Of a stretch of DNA of 64,000 nucleotides, positions 19,864 through 29,892 are shown in pieces. Every line of letters begins with the position of its first letter. The stretch's first letter is position 1. The stretch spans positions 1 to 64,000 of the forward strand of contig NZ_QAOX01000013.1 of NCBI RefSeq assembly GCF_003050935.1, read 5' to 3'. The notes under the pieces are model-generated. The model was not told the DNA's origin and did no database searches. It saw only the letters and a program-made list of their open reading frames with translations. The stretch comes from Luteibacter sp. OK325. Its GTDB lineage: Bacteria; Pseudomonadota; Gammaproteobacteria; Xanthomonadales; Rhodanobacteraceae. The translations under genes and the position numbers were made by a program.

Positions 19864-21990
19864 ATGCTGGTTCGTCGTCTCGCACTCACCGCCGTACTGC
19901 TCTTCGTTCCCCTCCTCGCGCACGCCTCGACAGGGATCGAAAGCGAATCGACCGAGATTCGTCCTGCGACCGACGACGAGAACCTCTGGCTGGAAGACAT
20001 CGGCGGGAAAGCGTCGCTCGACTGGGTAAAGGCGCGCAACGCCGAAACCACCGCTCACTACGCCACCGGCGCCGCGTTCGACACACTCGTCGCCGATCTT
20101 CGCGGCGTCCTCGACTCGAATGCGAACGTGCCCCGGCTGATGAAGCTGGGGGATCGCTATTACAACCTTGGTAAGGACAAGGATCATCCACACGGTGTCT
20201 GGCGCAGGACGACGCTCGCCGGTCTGCGCGCGCCGGTCACGACGTGGGAGACGGTGATCGATCTCGACGCCTTGTCCGCAAGCGAACACGACAACTGGCT
20301 GTGGCGCGACGCACAGTGCCTGCCTCCCACCTACCAGCGCTGCCTGATCGCGCTGTCACGCGCGGGTGCGTATGCCCAGGTCGTTCGCGAATTCGACCTG
20401 ACGACGCGGACCTTCGTCAGCAACGGCTTCAACCTGCCCGAGGCGAAGGGCACGGTGAGCTGGATCGACGCCGATCACATTCTCGTCGCCACTGATTTCG
20501 GACCCGGCTCGATCAGCCAGTCCGGCTATCCGCGCATGGTGAAGCTCTGGACGCGCGGGACGCCTCTATCTGCCGCGTCGACGGTCCTGGAAAGCGCGGA
20601 GAAGGATCTGGGTGTCGATGCGCGGCACGATGCATCCCCGGGCTTCGAACGCGACATCGTGACGAAGAATCTCTCGTTCTACGAGTCGGAAACCTATCTG
20701 CGTGCGAAGGACGGTAGCCTGGCGCGCGTCGACGTGCCCCGCGATGCGAGCGTCGACCTAAAGCGGGAATGGCTGCTCATCCAGTTGCGCAGCGAGTGGC
20801 CGGTGGGTGGCCACAGCTATCCGGCGGGCTCCCTGCTCGCGGCGCATGTCGACGATTACATGGCCGGCAAGCGTGAGATCGTCACCCTGTTCACTCCGGA
20901 TGCGCATACGTCGCTGACCACCTTCGCGTGGACCCGGAACCATCTCCTGCTGACCACCATCCACGATGTCGCCACAAGCATCGTTGCGCTGACGCCGCGC
21001 GCGAAGGGAACCTGGCCGGCCGCTCCGTTGACCGGCCTGCCGGCACTGGCCAGCCTGCGACTGGTCACGGTCGATGCCTATGCGAGCGATGAGTACCTGG
21101 TCTATGCACAGGGCTTCCTGCAGGCCAGCACGCTCTATCGCGGAACGATCGGCAAGGACGACCGCGAACTGCTCAGGCAGGGACCGGCAGCCTTCGACGC
21201 ATCGGGGTTCGAGGTAACCCAGCATTTCGCCACGTCGAAGGACGGCACCCGGGTGCCCTACTTCGAAGTGGCGGCGAAAGGCCTGCGCGTCGATGGAAGC
21301 CACCCCACCCTGATCTGGGCTTATGGTGGCTTCGAACTGGCCGTTCAGCCCAATTACTCACCCGCGCTGGGCAAGGCGTGGCTCGAGCGCGGGGGTGTCT
21401 ACGTCATCGCCAATGTGCGCGGTGGCGGTGAATATGGCCCGCTCTGGCATGAGGCGGCGATGAAGGCAAACCGCCCTCGCTCGTACGAGGACGTCGCGGC
21501 GGTTGCCCGTGACCTGATCGCCCGCCGTGTCACCAGCCCGGCTCATCTGGGTGTCGAGGGCGAGAGCAACGGCGGTCTGCTGGCGGGCAACATGCTCGTC
21601 GGCTATCCGGAGCTGTTCGGCGCGGTCATCGTCGGCGCGCCGCTGCTGGACATGCATCGGTATACCCATCTGGCGGCGGGAAGCTCGTGGATCGGCGAGT
21701 TCGGCGATCCCGACAAGCCGGAAGAATGGGCGTACCTGCGGACCTTCTCGCCGTACCAGAACCTGCACGCGGGCACCCGCTATCCACCCGCTTTGTTCAT
21801 GACGGCCACCACAGACGACACCGTGGGCCCTGCGCATGCCCGCAAGATGGTCGCCCGCATGCGGGCCATGGGCCTGGACGCCCACCTTTACGAGAACGTG
21901 GAAGGCGGCCACGGCGGGAGCTCCAACAATGCCCAGGTCGCGTATCACGAGGCCCTGATCTACACCTTCCTGTGGGAACACCTCAAATAA
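19864..21990 (+). CDS. S9 family prolyl oligopeptidase, exported (copy 2)
   Basis: A 708 aa paralogue of the preceding peptidase, with the same layout: signal peptide (cut near AHA), DDENLWLEDIGG, propeller, then hydrolase. The triad is intact (Ser568 in GESNGG, Asp in TTDDTVGP, His in EGGHGGS). The residue just before the serine is Glu rather than the Gly of copy 1, which may affect the oxyanion environment. The ATG at 19864 is preferred over 19840 because it begins the signal peptide (MLVRRLALTAVLL). The two genes look like an old tandem duplication. Confidence 0.88.
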   Translation: MLVRRLALTAVLLFVPLLAHASTGIESESTEIRPATDDENLWLEDIGGKASLDWVKARNAETTAHYATGAAFDTLVADLRGVLDSNANVPRLMKLGDRYYNLGKDKDHPHGVWRRTTLAGLRAPVTTWETVIDLDALSASEHDNWLWRDAQCLPPTYQRCLIALSRAGAYAQVVREFDLTTRTFVSNGFNLPEAKGTVSWIDADHILVATDFGPGSISQSGYPRMVKLWTRGTPLSAASTVLESAEKDLGVDARHDASPGFERDIVTKNLSFYESETYLRAKDGSLARVDVPRDASVDLKREWLLIQLRSEWPVGGHSYPAGSLLAAHVDDYMAGKREIVTLFTPDAHTSLTTFAWTRNHLLLTTIHDVATSIVALTPRAKGTWPAAPLTGLPALASLRLVTVDAYASDEYLVYAQGFLQASTLYRGTIGKDDRELLRQGPAAFDASGFEVTQHFATSKDGTRVPYFEVAAKGLRVDGSHPTLIWAYGGFELAVQPNYSPALGKAWLERGGVYVIANVRGGGEYGPLWHEAAMKANRPRSYEDVAAVARDLIARRVTSPAHLGVEGESNGGLLAGNMLVGYPELFGAVIVGAPLLDMHRYTHLAAGSSWIGEFGDPDKPEEWAYLRTFSPYQNLHAGTRYPPALFMTATTDDTVGPAHARKMVARMRAMGLDAHLYENVEGGHGGSSNNAQVAYHEALIYTFLWEHLK

Positions 21991-22064
21991 GGCACTTTGC
22001 CGGGGCCATGGGCGGGCGGTATCCTATTCGGCCGACTTAACCCCCCGAATCACCAAGGAATCCC

Positions 22065-22598
22065 ATGGGCCTGCACCTCGTTCCCGCCGGCAAGAATGTG
22101 CCGGACGAAATCAACGTCATCATCGAAATTCCCAAGGATGCCGAGCCCGTCAAGTACGAAGTCGACAAGGAAAGCGGCGCGATCTTCGTCGACCGCATCC
22201 TGTCCACCCCGATGCGCTACCCGTGCAACTACGGCTACGTGCCGGGCACCCTGGGCGGCGACGGCGATCCGCTCGACGCGCTGGTGATCCTGCCGTTGTC
22301 GCTGGTGCCGGGCTCGGTGATCCGTTGCCATCCGGTCGGCATGCTGAAGATGACCGACGAAGCCGGTGCCGACGAGAAGCTCGTCGTGGTCCCGGTGGAC
22401 AAGGTGTTCGCCGGCTATGCGCACATCAAGGATATCGGCCAGGTGTCCGGTCACTGGCTCGAGCGCATCGGCCACTTCTTCGAGCACTACAAGGATCTTG
22501 AGAAGGGCAAGTGGGTCAAAATCGACGGCTGGGTCGGCGCGGATGAGGCCAAGGCCGAGATCGTCGCGGGCATGGGTCGCTACAAGGCTGACCACTAA
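22065..22598 (+). CDS. ppa: Soluble inorganic pyrophosphatase
   Basis: A family I PPase (177 aa) that hydrolyses PPi in the cytoplasm. Signatures are VIIEIPKDAEPVKYEVDK, the acidic DGDPLDALVI metal site, and GWVGADEAKAEI near the C-terminus. CCAAGGAATCCC precedes the ATG and supplies the ribosome site. Presence with a PPi-dependent phosphofructokinase and a PPi-driven proton pump implies that PPi use must be partitioned. Confidence 0.96.
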   Translation: MGLHLVPAGKNVPDEINVIIEIPKDAEPVKYEVDKESGAIFVDRILSTPMRYPCNYGYVPGTLGGDGDPLDALVILPLSLVPGSVIRCHPVGMLKMTDEAGADEKLVVVPVDKVFAGYAHIKDIGQVSGHWLERIGHFFEHYKDLEKGKWVKIDGWVGADEAKAEIVAGMGRYKADH

Positions 22599-22605
22599 CA
22601 GCTCT

Positions 22606-22686
22606 TTGTGGGAGCCGATTTATCGGCGATGGGCGCTGCGGCGTCTCCGCTCCGCAGGCTTTTCGCCGATGAATCGGCTCCCACAT
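22606..22686. repeat. REP-like repeat, GCCGA stem variant
   Basis: Inverted pair between the convergent ends of ppa and the DUF2333 gene, spanning almost the whole 97-base gap. Confidence 0.8.
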
Positions 22687-22695
22687 GTACCTTAT

Positions 22696-23721
22696 TCAGC
22701 CGCGGCCCAGTAGCGTGCGCAGGTCGATGATCGCGGCATTCGCACGCGAGATGTAATTGGCCATTACCAGCGAATGATTCGCGAAGAAACCGAACGGCGA
22801 GCCGTTGAGGACCACCGGGCTGCCCAGCGCCTTCTGCGATTCTTCCAGTTCTCGAATCACCTGCTGCAGGCTGGCGTCGGCGTTCTTGCTGCGCAGGATC
22901 GGCGCGAAGTCGTGGCGAATCGCCTTCAGCTGCTCCAGCAAGGCCCAGGTATAACCACGGGCTTCGTAGAAGTTGTCGTCGATCTTGTTCCAGGGCGTCT
23001 TCACGTAGACCGCTTTGGACTGCGCCGCCTTGCCAGCGACATCGGCGTTGGGCGCTGCATCGACCTTGAGCTGACCGACGCTTGCCGACAACCGCTGTGA
23101 CAGCGAGCCCAGCCGGGCCGACACGGTCTGCAGGTAATCGGCCAGATTGTCCGCGCGTGCATAAAAATGCGCATTGGCGTCCTCGCTGTCGCTCAGGCGC
23201 ACGAGGTACTTTTCCAGATCGTCCGTGGCCTTGCCGTACTGCGACTCGGAGCTCGGCAGCAGCCAGCGATCGTTCGGGCTGTTGAGCAACGGATCCGCTT
23301 CGCCAAGATCCTTGTCCTCGGTGGACTGGGTCTGCGAACGACTGAAGCTGTTGCGAAGCGCCTGCGCGAGATCGCGCGATGCCATCAGCGATCCGAATTC
23401 CCAGTTGGGAATGTTGTCCATGAACACGCCGGGCGGCAGCTTGTCGTTGCTCAGGTATCCGCCGCGCTTGTCCATCAGCGTGTGCACCGACTCGATCAGC
23501 GTGTACGTGGTCACCGCACCGGTAGCCATCGGCCGGCCGGCTTCCTTCATGTGCGCGGTCGTGACCGCGACCGGGTCGAACTGCTCCGGCTCCTTGTCCC
23601 ACCACCACATGGTGATGAGCACCCACAGGATGAGCAGCGCGATCACGACCGCCACGGTGAGGCTGATCGGGTTGCGTCGACGACGGGTCGGCGTGGGCGA
23701 GGGAGCGGCGTTCGCGTTCAT
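22696..23721 (-). CDS. DUF2333 family membrane-anchored protein
   Basis: The 341 aa protein has a short basic Pro/Arg-rich N-terminus, one transmembrane helix (about residues 20-42, LTVAVVIALLILWVLITMWWW) and a large soluble domain typical of DUF2333 (GGYLSNDKLPPGVFMDNIPNWEFG, ARDLAQALRN-like). The topology predicts one anchor with the domain in the periplasm. Function is unknown. It is flanked by repeats on both sides and has no operon partner. Confidence 0.85.
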   Translation of the reverse strand: MNANAAPSPTPTRRRRNPISLTVAVVIALLILWVLITMWWWDKEPEQFDPVAVTTAHMKEAGRPMATGAVTTYTLIESVHTLMDKRGGYLSNDKLPPGVFMDNIPNWEFGSLMASRDLAQALRNSFSRSQTQSTEDKDLGEADPLLNSPNDRWLLPSSESQYGKATDDLEKYLVRLSDSEDANAHFYARADNLADYLQTVSARLGSLSQRLSASVGQLKVDAAPNADVAGKAAQSKAVYVKTPWNKIDDNFYEARGYTWALLEQLKAIRHDFAPILRSKNADASLQQVIRELEESQKALGSPVVLNGSPFGFFANHSLVMANYISRANAAIIDLRTLLGRG

Positions 23722-23782
23722 GCCTGTCCTTTATGTGGGGAACGTGAGGGCTTAGCTTACCCCGTGGCTGGCGGGTTGATGT

Positions 23783-23950
23783 GTGTGGGAGCCGCTTCAG
23801 CGGTGTGTGTGGGAGCCGCTTCAGCGGCGATCAGGCGGACCGCATCGTTGCTCCGTTGGCCTTTCGCCGATGAATCGGCTCCCACATGTCCTCATTCGCC
23901 GATGAATCGGCTCCCACATGTCCTCATTCGCCGATGAATCGGCTCCTACC
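23783..23950. repeat. Clustered REP-like repeats (two forward, three inverse units)
   Basis: Two forward TGTGGGAGCCGC units are followed by three inverse GCCGA-variant units (TTCGCCGATGAATCGGCTCC). Adjacent inverse units repeat with a period of about 31 bases. It fills the gap between the DUF2333 start and the 3' end of thiC and shows local multiplication of single half-units. Confidence 0.85.
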
Positions 23951-23961
23951 GGGCAAGGGCA

Positions 23962-25960
<1,999 letters not shown>

Positions 25961-26000
25961 AGGCGGATTCAACCACGAAGCAGGTGTCCAATGCGAGCGC

Positions 26001-26663
26001 TCAGCAGTTCGGGCGCGGCTCGTAGGCGCGAATGAACATCTCGACGGCGGCCAGGGCATTGGCCTTGACCTCTTCGCCGAACTGCACGGCGCAGTCTTCG
26101 CAGCCGAACAGGCGGCGCAGCAGTAAATCGCCCTTGAGCAAGGCAAGGAACTGCGTGGTGGCGCGGGAGGTGTCGGCGATTTCGAGCTGGCCGCGGGCCG
26201 TGGCGCCGTCAAGCAGGCGCTGCATCAGCTTGTGCATGCGCACCGGACCCTCTTCCCAGACCAGCCGGCCGAAGCGCGGGTTTCCGCCGGCCTGGCAGTC
26301 CGAAAGGATGGCGCGGAAGGTGCCGACCGACTCGGTATTGGTTTCCGTCGCGGCATGGCGGCTGGCGATGTTGTTCAGGGTGACGCGGATGTCCGCCCCT
26401 GGACTGAAGTCGAAGAGGTCGTCCGGCAGGCGTTCCTGGACATGGGCGCGGATGACCTCGCGGAAGAGGTTGTCCTTGTCGCCGAAATGGCTGTAAACGG
26501 TGAGCTTGGAGACGCCTGCGGAGGCCGCGACGGCGTCCATGCTGGTTCCCGCGAAGCCGCCCTGGGTGAAGAGCGCCTTGGCGGCATCGAGAATGGCCGC
26601 GCGCTTCTCCATATCCTTCGGACGCCCGGGACCCTGCGTTTTCATTTTCGGGCTGGCGTTCAT
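26001..26663 (-). CDS. TetR/AcrR family transcriptional regulator
   Basis: The 220 aa protein has a basic N-terminus (GRPKDMEKRAAILDAA) and the TetR helix-turn-helix (GFAGTSMDAVAASAGVSKLTVYSHFGDKDNLF), then a ligand domain containing a CEDC cysteine pair near the C-terminus. The ATG at 26663 has GAAGGTG upstream. Targets are not known. The AT-rich stretch directly upstream is a possible autoregulatory operator, and the divergent PCMT-tolC genes about 360 bases away are possible targets. Confidence 0.88.
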   Translation of the reverse strand: MNASPKMKTQGPGRPKDMEKRAAILDAAKALFTQGGFAGTSMDAVAASAGVSKLTVYSHFGDKDNLFREVIRAHVQERLPDDLFDFSPGADIRVTLNNIASRHAATETNTESVGTFRAILSDCQAGGNPRFGRLVWEEGPVRMHKLMQRLLDGATARGQLEIADTSRATTQFLALLKGDLLLRRLFGCEDCAVQFGEEVKANALAAVEMFIRAYEPRPNC

Positions 26664-27025
26664 GGCTACACCTTCACAAACAAAAATTATGACTTTATTA
26701 TACGCAGCGGTTCAGTTATTTCCAGCACGTCGTGGTTGTCATCCACGATGCAGGAAAAAGAGGAGTCCGACCGCCCGTCTACCTTAGAATGAGGTGGGGG
26801 CCAGCCACCAGGGTTCCCATGGGCATCAGGGACTTGCGCCACCAGCTGTTCAGGAGCCAGCGTGCCACTGTAGGAGGTGTTCATGACTTCCGTCAGTCCC
26901 GTCCGGTGACTTCCGGCACTTAGCCCCGGTGGCGCGGCGCCGCAGCCTTAACACATTGGGAAAGCAGGCTCCGAACGCTTATCCTTTCGAACCTTTTTAT
27001 AGCTTTTCGTACGGAATCCAACACC
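26664..27025. other. 362-base divergent regulatory gap
   Basis: This gap separates the TetR regulator from the PCMT-tolC pair. It contains a sharply AT-rich segment (26683-26703, TTATGACTTTATTATA) next to the TetR start, which suits a promoter/operator. A second AT-rich run (CTTTTTATAGCTTTT, 26992-27006) lies just before the PCMT-like gene. A 65-codon minus-strand frame (26687-26884) is present but has unconvincing codon use and a badly spaced ribosome site. Confidence 0.5.
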
Positions 27026-27685
27026 ATGGCGATGAATTTCGAGCAGGCCCGGCAGAACATGGTTGAAAACCAGGTTCGCCCGTGGGAAGTCCTGGACGCC
27101 GACGTCCTCGAGACCCTGAAGGGTATCCGCCGCGAAGATTTCGTCGCGGCGGCCCACCGCAACGTGTCTTTTGCCGACCTGACCCTGCCCCTGGGCCACG
27201 GCGAAGTCATGATGAAGCCGGTGGTGGAAGGCCGCGTGCTGCAGGCACTGGAGCTGAAGAAGACTGACGATGTGCTGGAAATCGGCACCGGTTCGGGCTT
27301 CCTTACCGCCTGCCTCGCCCGCCTCTCCGCCCACGTGACCAGCATCGACATGCATGCCGACTTCGTCGAGGGCGCACGCCAGCGCCTCGCCGCCACCGGC
27401 GTGACCAATGTTTCGCTGGAAACCGCCGAGGCCGTCAACGGCTACAACCCGACCGGCGTTTTCGACGCCGTCGTGATTACGGGTGCCGTTCACGCGGTTC
27501 CCGAAAAGTTCGTGCGCTGGCTCAAGCCGGGTGGGCGCATGTTCGTCGTACGCGGCGATTCCCCCGCGCAGACGGCGGTGCTCCTTACCCACGAGGGTGA
27601 AGGCCGCTACCGCGAGGAATCGCTGTTCGAAACGGACCTTCCCTACCTGGCGCATGCCGCGCCGGTGAAGCGCTTCGTGCTCTGA
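27026..27685 (+). CDS. Protein-L-isoaspartate O-methyltransferase family protein
   Basis: The 219 aa protein has the PCMT fold: MVENQVRPWEVLD, the SAM loop VLEIGTGSGFLTACLA, DMHADFVEGARQRL and GAVHAVPEKFVRWLKPGGRMF. The substrate-side motif differs from classical Pcm, so it may be a paralogue rather than the repair enzyme. It is 35 bases ahead of tolC, an arrangement I recall from related genomes. Confidence 0.8.
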   Translation: MAMNFEQARQNMVENQVRPWEVLDADVLETLKGIRREDFVAAAHRNVSFADLTLPLGHGEVMMKPVVEGRVLQALELKKTDDVLEIGTGSGFLTACLARLSAHVTSIDMHADFVEGARQRLAATGVTNVSLETAEAVNGYNPTGVFDAVVITGAVHAVPEKFVRWLKPGGRMFVVRGDSPAQTAVLLTHEGEGRYREESLFETDLPYLAHAAPVKRFVL

Positions 27686-27720
27686 CCCACAAGATTACCC
27701 ATCACCCACGAGGCGAAACC

Positions 27721-29130
27721 ATGCGCTTGAAGCTGCTCACCGTCGCGCTGGCACTGGCCGCGACGCCGTTCGCGAGCCACGCGGAAGACCTGCTCGACGC
27801 CTACCGCCAGGCCCGGGCGAACGACCCTGTGCTGTCGCAGGCCGACTCCACCCGTCTGGCTACCGGCGAAGGCGTGGACCAGGCGCGTGCGCTCCTGCTG
27901 CCCCAGGTCAACGGCACCGTCAGCCTCAGCCAGTCCGACCCGGCCGGCCCCTCGCGTACCGTGCTGACCGACGCCGCTGGCAATCCGCTGCGCGATACGG
28001 CGGGCAACCCGCTCCTCAGCAGCGACATCGGCCATACCCGTGAGCGCCAGCTGGGCGCGACCGTGACCCAGAGCGTGCTCAACTTCAGCCAGATCGCCGA
28101 CCTGCAGGCGGCCCATTCGGCCGCGAACTCGCAGAACGCGACGTACGAAGCCGCCCTCCAGCAGCTGGCGACACGCGTGGCCACGGCCTACTTCCAGGTC
28201 CTGACCAACGACGACGCCCTGACCTTCGCCAAGGCCAACGAGCAGGCCCTGGCCCGCCAGCTGGAACAGGCGCAGCAGCGTTTCGATGTCGGCTTGTCCG
28301 CCATCACCGACGTGCAGGACGCCAAGGCCCAGCACGACACCTCGGTCGCCGCCGTCATCACGGCCGAGAACACGCTGGCCGACTCGCGCGAAGCCCTCAC
28401 CCAGATCACCGGCAAGCCAGCGGACAACCTGAAGAAGCTGCGCGAGCAGCTGCCGATGGATGCCCCGACGCCGAACGATCCGAAGGCCTGGGTGGCCGAA
28501 GCGGTCAAGAGCAGCCCGAGCATCCTCGCCGCGCAGTACAACGTCGACTCGACCGAGCACAGCATCTCGTCGGCACGCGCCGGCCATCTGCCGACGATCG
28601 ACGCCTCGCTCGGTTACAACAAGACCACGGCCTGGACGCAGAACGGCGGTGCCGGTTCCGCGGCTTCCGCAGGTACCCTGGGCTCGACCGGCACGAACGG
28701 CCGTGGCGCGACCACGGTCGGCCTGACGCTGAATGTGCCGATCTTCTCCGGCGGCCTCACCCAGTCACGCGTGCGCCAGTCGATCTACCAGCGCGATGCC
28801 GCCCAGGACTCGCTTGAATCGGTGCGTCGCCAGGTGGTCCGTGACACGCTCAACTTCTACCGTTCCGTCGTCGCCGGCATCAGCAAGGTCGAAGCGACCA
28901 AGGCCGCCGTCGAGTCGTCGGAGAGCGCACGCGACGCGACGCAGGCCGGCTTCGAAGTCGGCACGCGCACCATCGTCGACGTGCTGATCGCCCAGCAGAA
29001 CCTCACCCAGTCGCTCAGCGACTACTCGCAGGCCCGCCACCAGTTCATCCTCGACAAGCTCCTGCTCAAGCAGACGGCCGGCACGGTGGACATCAAGGAC
29101 CTCGAATCGGTGAACTCGCTGCTGCAGTAA
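27721..29130 (+). CDS. tolC: TolC family outer membrane efflux/secretion channel
   Basis: A 469 aa protein with a signal peptide (cut near SHA/E, residue 20) and the duplicated OEP repeat of TolC: DLLDAYRQARANDPVL, QLEQAQQRFDVGLSAITDVQDA in the first half and ESARDATQAGFEVGTRTIVDVLIAQQNL in the second. It forms the trimeric outer-membrane duct for RND/ABC pumps and type I secretion. No pump genes are adjacent. A UUCG-loop terminator follows. Confidence 0.93.
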   Translation: MRLKLLTVALALAATPFASHAEDLLDAYRQARANDPVLSQADSTRLATGEGVDQARALLLPQVNGTVSLSQSDPAGPSRTVLTDAAGNPLRDTAGNPLLSSDIGHTRERQLGATVTQSVLNFSQIADLQAAHSAANSQNATYEAALQQLATRVATAYFQVLTNDDALTFAKANEQALARQLEQAQQRFDVGLSAITDVQDAKAQHDTSVAAVITAENTLADSREALTQITGKPADNLKKLREQLPMDAPTPNDPKAWVAEAVKSSPSILAAQYNVDSTEHSISSARAGHLPTIDASLGYNKTTAWTQNGGAGSAASAGTLGSTGTNGRGATTVGLTLNVPIFSGGLTQSRVRQSIYQRDAAQDSLESVRRQVVRDTLNFYRSVVAGISKVEATKAAVESSESARDATQAGFEVGTRTIVDVLIAQQNLTQSLSDYSQARHQFILDKLLLKQTAGTVDIKDLESVNSLLQ

Positions 29131-29154
29131 TTGCGACGTTCCGATGCATGATGA

Positions 29155-29186
29155 AAAGGGCGGGCCTTCGGGTCCGCCTTTTTTTT
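29155..29186 (+). terminator. Rho-independent terminator of tolC
   Basis: GGCGGGCC-TTCG-GGTCCGCC forms an eight-pair stem with a stable TTCG tetraloop, followed by eight T. Confidence 0.95.
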
Positions 29187-29330
29187 AGGTTCATCGTGGA
29201 TTACCGGGGCCTGGGCGCTTGGCTTTCAGGCTAGGCATTCTTTCGCACCGTGCACCTCGCACCTCGCTCGCCTTCGGGCTCGCGGGCTCGGCTGCGCCAT
29301 CGCTCTCTACACTTGGGCGTGTCGCGGGGG

Positions 29331-29817
29331 AGACCTTGGTGTCCACCCTCGCTGCTCAGACAGTCCTCCGCGTTCGACAAGGAAAGGCCGCTCACGCGTC
29401 CCATGTATCTATCTGGCCTACGGCCGCTCCACTTGTGCGGAACTCGCCTCGAGGGTGGACACCAAGGTCTCTCACGACGATACGGTTGGGTGGAAGGCGA
29501 GCCGTTGCGTGGTGCTGTCGTTGCCCCCGGCCATTGTCGGAGCCCCGGGTCGATGTGGAGGCGGTTGCTGGCACCCGGTTGCCCAACACCTTCCTCGCGC
29601 CCGTGCCTGCGCGCTGGCCGGCGATGCTGCCGTGCGCTCTGGCTCGACCCACGCGAACCTCAGGGCTCGGAAGAGCCTTCGGTGCCCACCCTCGAGGCGA
29701 GTTCCGCACAAGTGGAGCGGCCGTAGGCCAATAAGAACACGGGCCGCGCAGCGGCCCTTCCGGTACGAAACGCGGAGGACTGTCTGAGCAGCGAGGGTGG
29801 GCACCGAAGGCTCTGCG
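29331..29817. repeat. Large nested inverted-repeat element, copy B (apparently complete)
   Basis: The arms are about 145 bp (29331-29474 and 29671-29817), with a perfect 45-bp inverted core at 29414-29458 and 29686-29730. Each arm is itself bounded by inverse copies of a short block (ACCTTGGTGTCCACCCTCG and its complement), so the structure is palindromic at two scales. Each arm also carries the GCTCAGACAGTCCTCCGCG block or its inverse. The core of about 195 bp differs from copy A except at its edges (ACGATACGGTTG and CGCGAACCTCAGGG). Any frame reading GLRPLHLCGTRLEGG is a by-product of the arms. Confidence 0.85.
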
Positions 29818-29892
29818 TCGCTACGTCACCGAACGCGGAGGACTGTCCTGGGCGTCGAGGGTTCGCCGGCGCAGCCGGCTCCGACAGGAGGG

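Noticed and set aside
26687-26884. 65-codon minus-strand frame between the TetR gene and the PCMT-like gene
   Set aside because: The ribosome site is only three bases from the ATG, codon use lacks the usual GC3 bias and the end runs into the AT-rich operator-like block.
29572-29585. Second sigma-54-like site (TGGCACCCGGTTGC) in the core of the inverted-repeat element
   Set aside because: GG and GC are nine bases apart instead of ten, so it does not fit the required helical spacing.
29331-29817. Short frames reading GLRPLHLCGTRLEGG or similar in both large inverted-repeat elements
   Set aside because: They arise from the repeat arms in several frames and both strands, with no ribosome site or consistent start; they are likely to be misannotated as hypothetical proteins.
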